From positions 4,922 to 68,921 of the forward strand of contig JBBRNY010000002.1 of assembly GCA_038229915.1 (NCBI GenBank): a stretch of DNA of 64,000 nt, given 5' to 3'. Made by a program: the position numbers and the translations under genes. The stretch comes from JAFDZW01 sp038229915. GTDB lineage: Bacteria > Bacteroidota > Ignavibacteria > Palsa-1295. Positions within the stretch are counted from its first letter, which is position 1. Each line of letters starts with the position of its first letter. The notes under the pieces are model-generated. The model worked only from the letters and a program-made list of their open reading frames with translations. It did not search any database and was not told the DNA's origin. Of this stretch, positions 61,885 through 64,000 are shown one piece after another.

Positions 61885-63243
61885 ATGCAAAAGCTTGTTT
61901 TACCCGATATCCCGAACCTGCAAGACATTGATGTCTACGTTAAAAACGGTGGGTATGTAGATATGCTTAAGAAGACTTTTTCGATGTCGCCCGATGCGGT
62001 GATCGATGAAGTCAAGCGTTCGGGTCTTCGTGGCCGCGGTGGCGCGGCGTTTCCGACCGGATTGAAATGGACGTTTATGCCGAAGGGCACTGAGCGCACC
62101 AAATATTTATTGATCAATGGTGACGAGTCGGAACCCGGTTCATTCAAAGATCGTCAGATATTCGAGTTTAACCCTCATCAGATGATCGAAGGGATGCTTA
62201 TCGCCGCGTATGCGATGCAGGTCAAGCATGCGTATGTTTATATTCGTGGCGAATATGCACATTGGGTGAAGATGGTCGAGAAAGCTGTTGCTGATGCGTA
62301 TGCTAAAGGCTTCATCGGCGAAAAAATGAAAGATCATTTTAAGCCGAGTGGCGAAGGCGTTGCATACACAGTCGATATTACTGTTCACAAAGGTGCGGGT
62401 GCGTATATCGTCGGCGAAGAATCTGCGCTGATGAATTCGCTCGAAGGGCAGCGTGGCTATCCTCGTGTGAAACCACCCTTTCCGGCGAACTACGGTCTTT
62501 GGGGAGCACCGACGACAATTAACAATGTCGAGACCATCGCGAATATTCCGGCAATTATGAAGATCGGCGCCGAAGCGTTTTCGCAGATCGGCGAGCCGAA
62601 ACATCCGGGCACACTTTTGCTTGGTGTCAGCGGGCACGTCAATCGCCCTGGTGTGTATGAAGTTGATTCGGGTACGCTCCTGACCGATATGATCTTTAAG
62701 TATGCACAAGGCGTGACCGGCGATAAAAAAATTAAAATGGTGATCCCTGGAGGATCATCAATGCCGCCGCTTCGTGGCGATCAACTCGAAGGTGTGAAAA
62801 TGGATGCCGAAAGTTTGAAAGCCGCAGGAAGTTCGATCGGCACGGGCGGAATTATGGTAATGGACGAAAACACTGACATTCCGAAAGTACTTCAACGAAT
62901 CAGTAAATTTTATCATCACGAGTCTTGCGGGCAGTGTACGCCGTGCCGCGAAGGCACAGGTTGGATGGAAAAAATTCTCAAGCGTGTCAATGCCGGCACT
63001 GCATCGAAAGCCGATATTGTGTTGCTCGAAGATGTTGCAAAAAACATCGAAGGCAGAACCATCTGTGCGCTCGGCGAAGCCGCCGCATGGCCCGTGAAAT
63101 TTACGATCCAACGTTTCCCTGAAGAATTCGCGGCGAAAGTCTCCGACACTAGAGCACCGCTCATGCCAAACAAAGTCCACTCACTCAGAGTAGGCGGCTT
63201 GGAGCCGGTACAGATACATGTACCAATGGTTGAGCGGGAGTAA
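61885..63243 (+). CDS. nuoF: NADH-quinone oxidoreductase subunit F (FMN- and NADH-binding)
   Basis: 452 residues of normal length. The FMN/NADH site is marked by GLRGRGGAAFPTG (residues 47-59) and the GDESEPGSFKDR segment. The N3 [4Fe-4S] cluster ligands are Cys348, Cys351 and Cys354 (CGQCTPC) and Cys394. It accepts electrons from NADH and passes them through NuoE/NuoG clusters. A terminator follows directly, so nuoG and the membrane arm are not co-transcribed here. Confidence 0.96.
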   Translation: MQKLVLPDIPNLQDIDVYVKNGGYVDMLKKTFSMSPDAVIDEVKRSGLRGRGGAAFPTGLKWTFMPKGTERTKYLLINGDESEPGSFKDRQIFEFNPHQMIEGMLIAAYAMQVKHAYVYIRGEYAHWVKMVEKAVADAYAKGFIGEKMKDHFKPSGEGVAYTVDITVHKGAGAYIVGEESALMNSLEGQRGYPRVKPPFPANYGLWGAPTTINNVETIANIPAIMKIGAEAFSQIGEPKHPGTLLLGVSGHVNRPGVYEVDSGTLLTDMIFKYAQGVTGDKKIKMVIPGGSSMPPLRGDQLEGVKMDAESLKAAGSSIGTGGIMVMDENTDIPKVLQRISKFYHHESCGQCTPCREGTGWMEKILKRVNAGTASKADIVLLEDVAKNIEGRTICALGEAAAWPVKFTIQRFPEEFAAKVSDTRAPLMPNKVHSLRVGGLEPVQIHVPMVERE

Positions 63244-63266
63244 AAAGTATCTTAACCATTCAGTAG

Positions 63267-63290
63267 AGCCGACTTCAGTCGGCTTTTTTA
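63267..63290 (+). terminator. Terminator after nuoF, made from a repeat unit
   Basis: The hairpin agccgac/gtcggct (63267-63273 with 63278-63284) is followed by a T run. The same agtagagccgacttcagtcggct unit recurs at 63794-63848. Confidence 0.8.
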
Positions 63291-63325
63291 TATCTCATAA
63301 TTTTATTAAAAAATATCTTGTGTTC

Positions 63326-63718
63326 CTAATCCTTCTTCGATAAATTTTCCTCTTCAACCTTACATTCGAGGGTGGTGGTTTTGATGTCGAGGCGGATGAG
63401 GTTGTAGAGTCCCATATAGACATTCGCTATCCATACGATCGAGAATCCGGAGATGAGAAAGCCACGCCAGTCGGGGAAGATCATTCGGAAATCGGTGAGG
63501 ATCAGAAATGCGGCTGTGATATAATGACTAAAGCAATATTCACAAGTAAACAGATAGAAGAATTTTCTTACAATAAGAAGTTTTGAATCTTTCGACTTCG
63601 TAACGCAATAATCGCGAACTTCACTAAACACTTCTTCGCGCACCACCGTCCAGGCAATACACGCCACAGGAATAGCGAATATAAAAACCAGTAAGAGCTG
63701 AGTGCCGAGATTTTCCAT
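63326..63718 (-). CDS. Small integral membrane protein of unknown function
   Basis: 130 residues with three predicted membrane helices: about 8-25, 58-76 and 85-105. A CEYCFSHY motif near residue 57 at the start of helix 2 could bind metal or form a disulfide. The C-terminus is charged and cytosolic in appearance. Similar small membrane proteins occur in phages and bacteria with CxxC near a helix, but I cannot name the family. It stands alone between nuoF and the repeat at 63.8 kb. Confidence 0.65.
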   Translation of the reverse strand: MENLGTQLLLVFIFAIPVACIAWTVVREEVFSEVRDYCVTKSKDSKLLIVRKFFYLFTCEYCFSHYITAAFLILTDFRMIFPDWRGFLISGFSIVWIANVYMGLYNLIRLDIKTTTLECKVEEENLSKKD

Positions 63719-63793
63719 AGTGGTATTGTTGATCGTTTTTTAACATCTTTACATTAGTAGTAAATTCCGTAGGTGTAAACGCCTATTTAAAAC

Positions 63794-63848
63794 AGTAGAG
63801 CCGACTTCAGTCGGCTCCATAATTGCTCCGACTGAAGTCGGAGCTACT
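63794..63848. repeat. Inverted pair of ccgacttcagtcgg palindromes
   Basis: Two units of about 24 bases in opposite orientation (63794-63817 and 63825-63848), each a palindrome and each related to the nuoF terminator hairpin at 63262-63284. It lies downstream of the minus-strand T9SS gene and may serve as its terminator. Confidence 0.85.
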
Positions 63849-63859
63849 GAATTCTGATG

Positions 63860-64000
63860 TTACTTCGCTACGACGAACTTCTGCATTGCTGAGAAGCTGC
63901 CTGAGGTTACTTGGACGAAGTAGGTGCCGTTTGAAAGGGTATTGGCATCAATTTGCAGAGAATTCTTCCCTATGTTTGCAACAGCGTTCGAGAGGTGACG
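63860..64000 (-). CDS. C-terminal end of a T9SS cargo protein (partial)
   Basis: The last 46 codons plus stop of a minus-strand gene running in from the right edge. The end reads IDANTLSNGTYFVQVTSGSF and KFVVAK, the final part of a T9SS type A sorting domain. The cargo itself lies outside the window. Confidence 0.8.
   Translation of the reverse strand, partial: RHLSNAVANIGKNSLQIDANTLSNGTYFVQVTSGSFSAMQKFVVAK

Overview
The window reads as a chromosome segment of a free-living member of the Bacteroidota/Chlorobi (FCB) group, most likely close to Ignavibacteria or Candidatus Kapabacteria. This is an inference. The evidence is: many secreted proteins with C-terminal type IX secretion (T9SS type A) sorting domains, a PorV/PorQ-like outer-membrane protein, a GWxTD-domain protein, several TonB-dependent receptors with an N-terminal carboxypeptidase-regulatory-like domain, few Shine-Dalgarno sites, and several TAnnTTTG-type promoter cores. 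I see no phage, insertion sequence, rRNA or CRISPR array.

Layout. 0-3 kb: end of an HI0933-type flavoprotein, a fumarylacetoacetase-fold hydrolase, a family 2 glycosyltransferase and a PAP2 phosphatase. 3-11.6 kb: housekeeping genes (PpiD/SurA-like foldase, lipoprotein, tRNA-Gln, prs, rplY, pth, K+-independent H+-pyrophosphatase). 11.7-14.3 kb, minus strand: a Cys/His-rich secreted protein and a TonB receptor, probably a metal-related pair. 14.5-17.2 kb: rpsF-ssb-rplI (no rpsR), a RelE/YafQ-like toxin-antitoxin pair and engB. 17.3-29.1 kb: a surface cluster with a T9SS cargo, a 1020-residue TonB receptor, a 1262-residue secreted protein, a PorV-like barrel and a GWxTD protein. 29.1-30.9 kb: LPS-type acyltransferase and heptosyltransferase.

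31.0-33.9 kb is a chain of genes joined by ATGA overlaps: a possible leader peptide, two small proteins, an Nramp transporter fused to a universal-stress domain, and a PduO-type cobalamin adenosyltransferase. 33.9-41.5 kb: a predicted outer-membrane barrel, an ABC exporter, a WD40-like T9SS protein, tRNA-Ser and a TPR protein. 41.5-45.8 kb: a large subtilisin-like protease with FG-GAP-like repeats. 46-53.2 kb is a tight plus-strand run: lipoprotein, TonB receptor, a TatD nuclease continuing in frame into a signal peptide plus outer-membrane barrel, RelA/SpoT and RuvX. 53.5-61 kb: T9SS cargo genes, one broken by a frameshift and one flanked by a 39-bp direct repeat that carries promoter sequence. 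61-63.2 kb: nuoE, a DUF4926 protein and nuoF. The right edge holds a small membrane protein and the 3' end of another T9SS cargo.

The most unusual points are the TatD/signal-peptide/barrel in-frame fusion, the ATGA-coupled Nramp-Usp/adenosyltransferase operon, the traces of duplication and loss around the Asp-box gene at 58.8-60.9 kb, and families of palindromic intergenic repeats. Function calls come from motif and domain recognition by eye; no database search was run.
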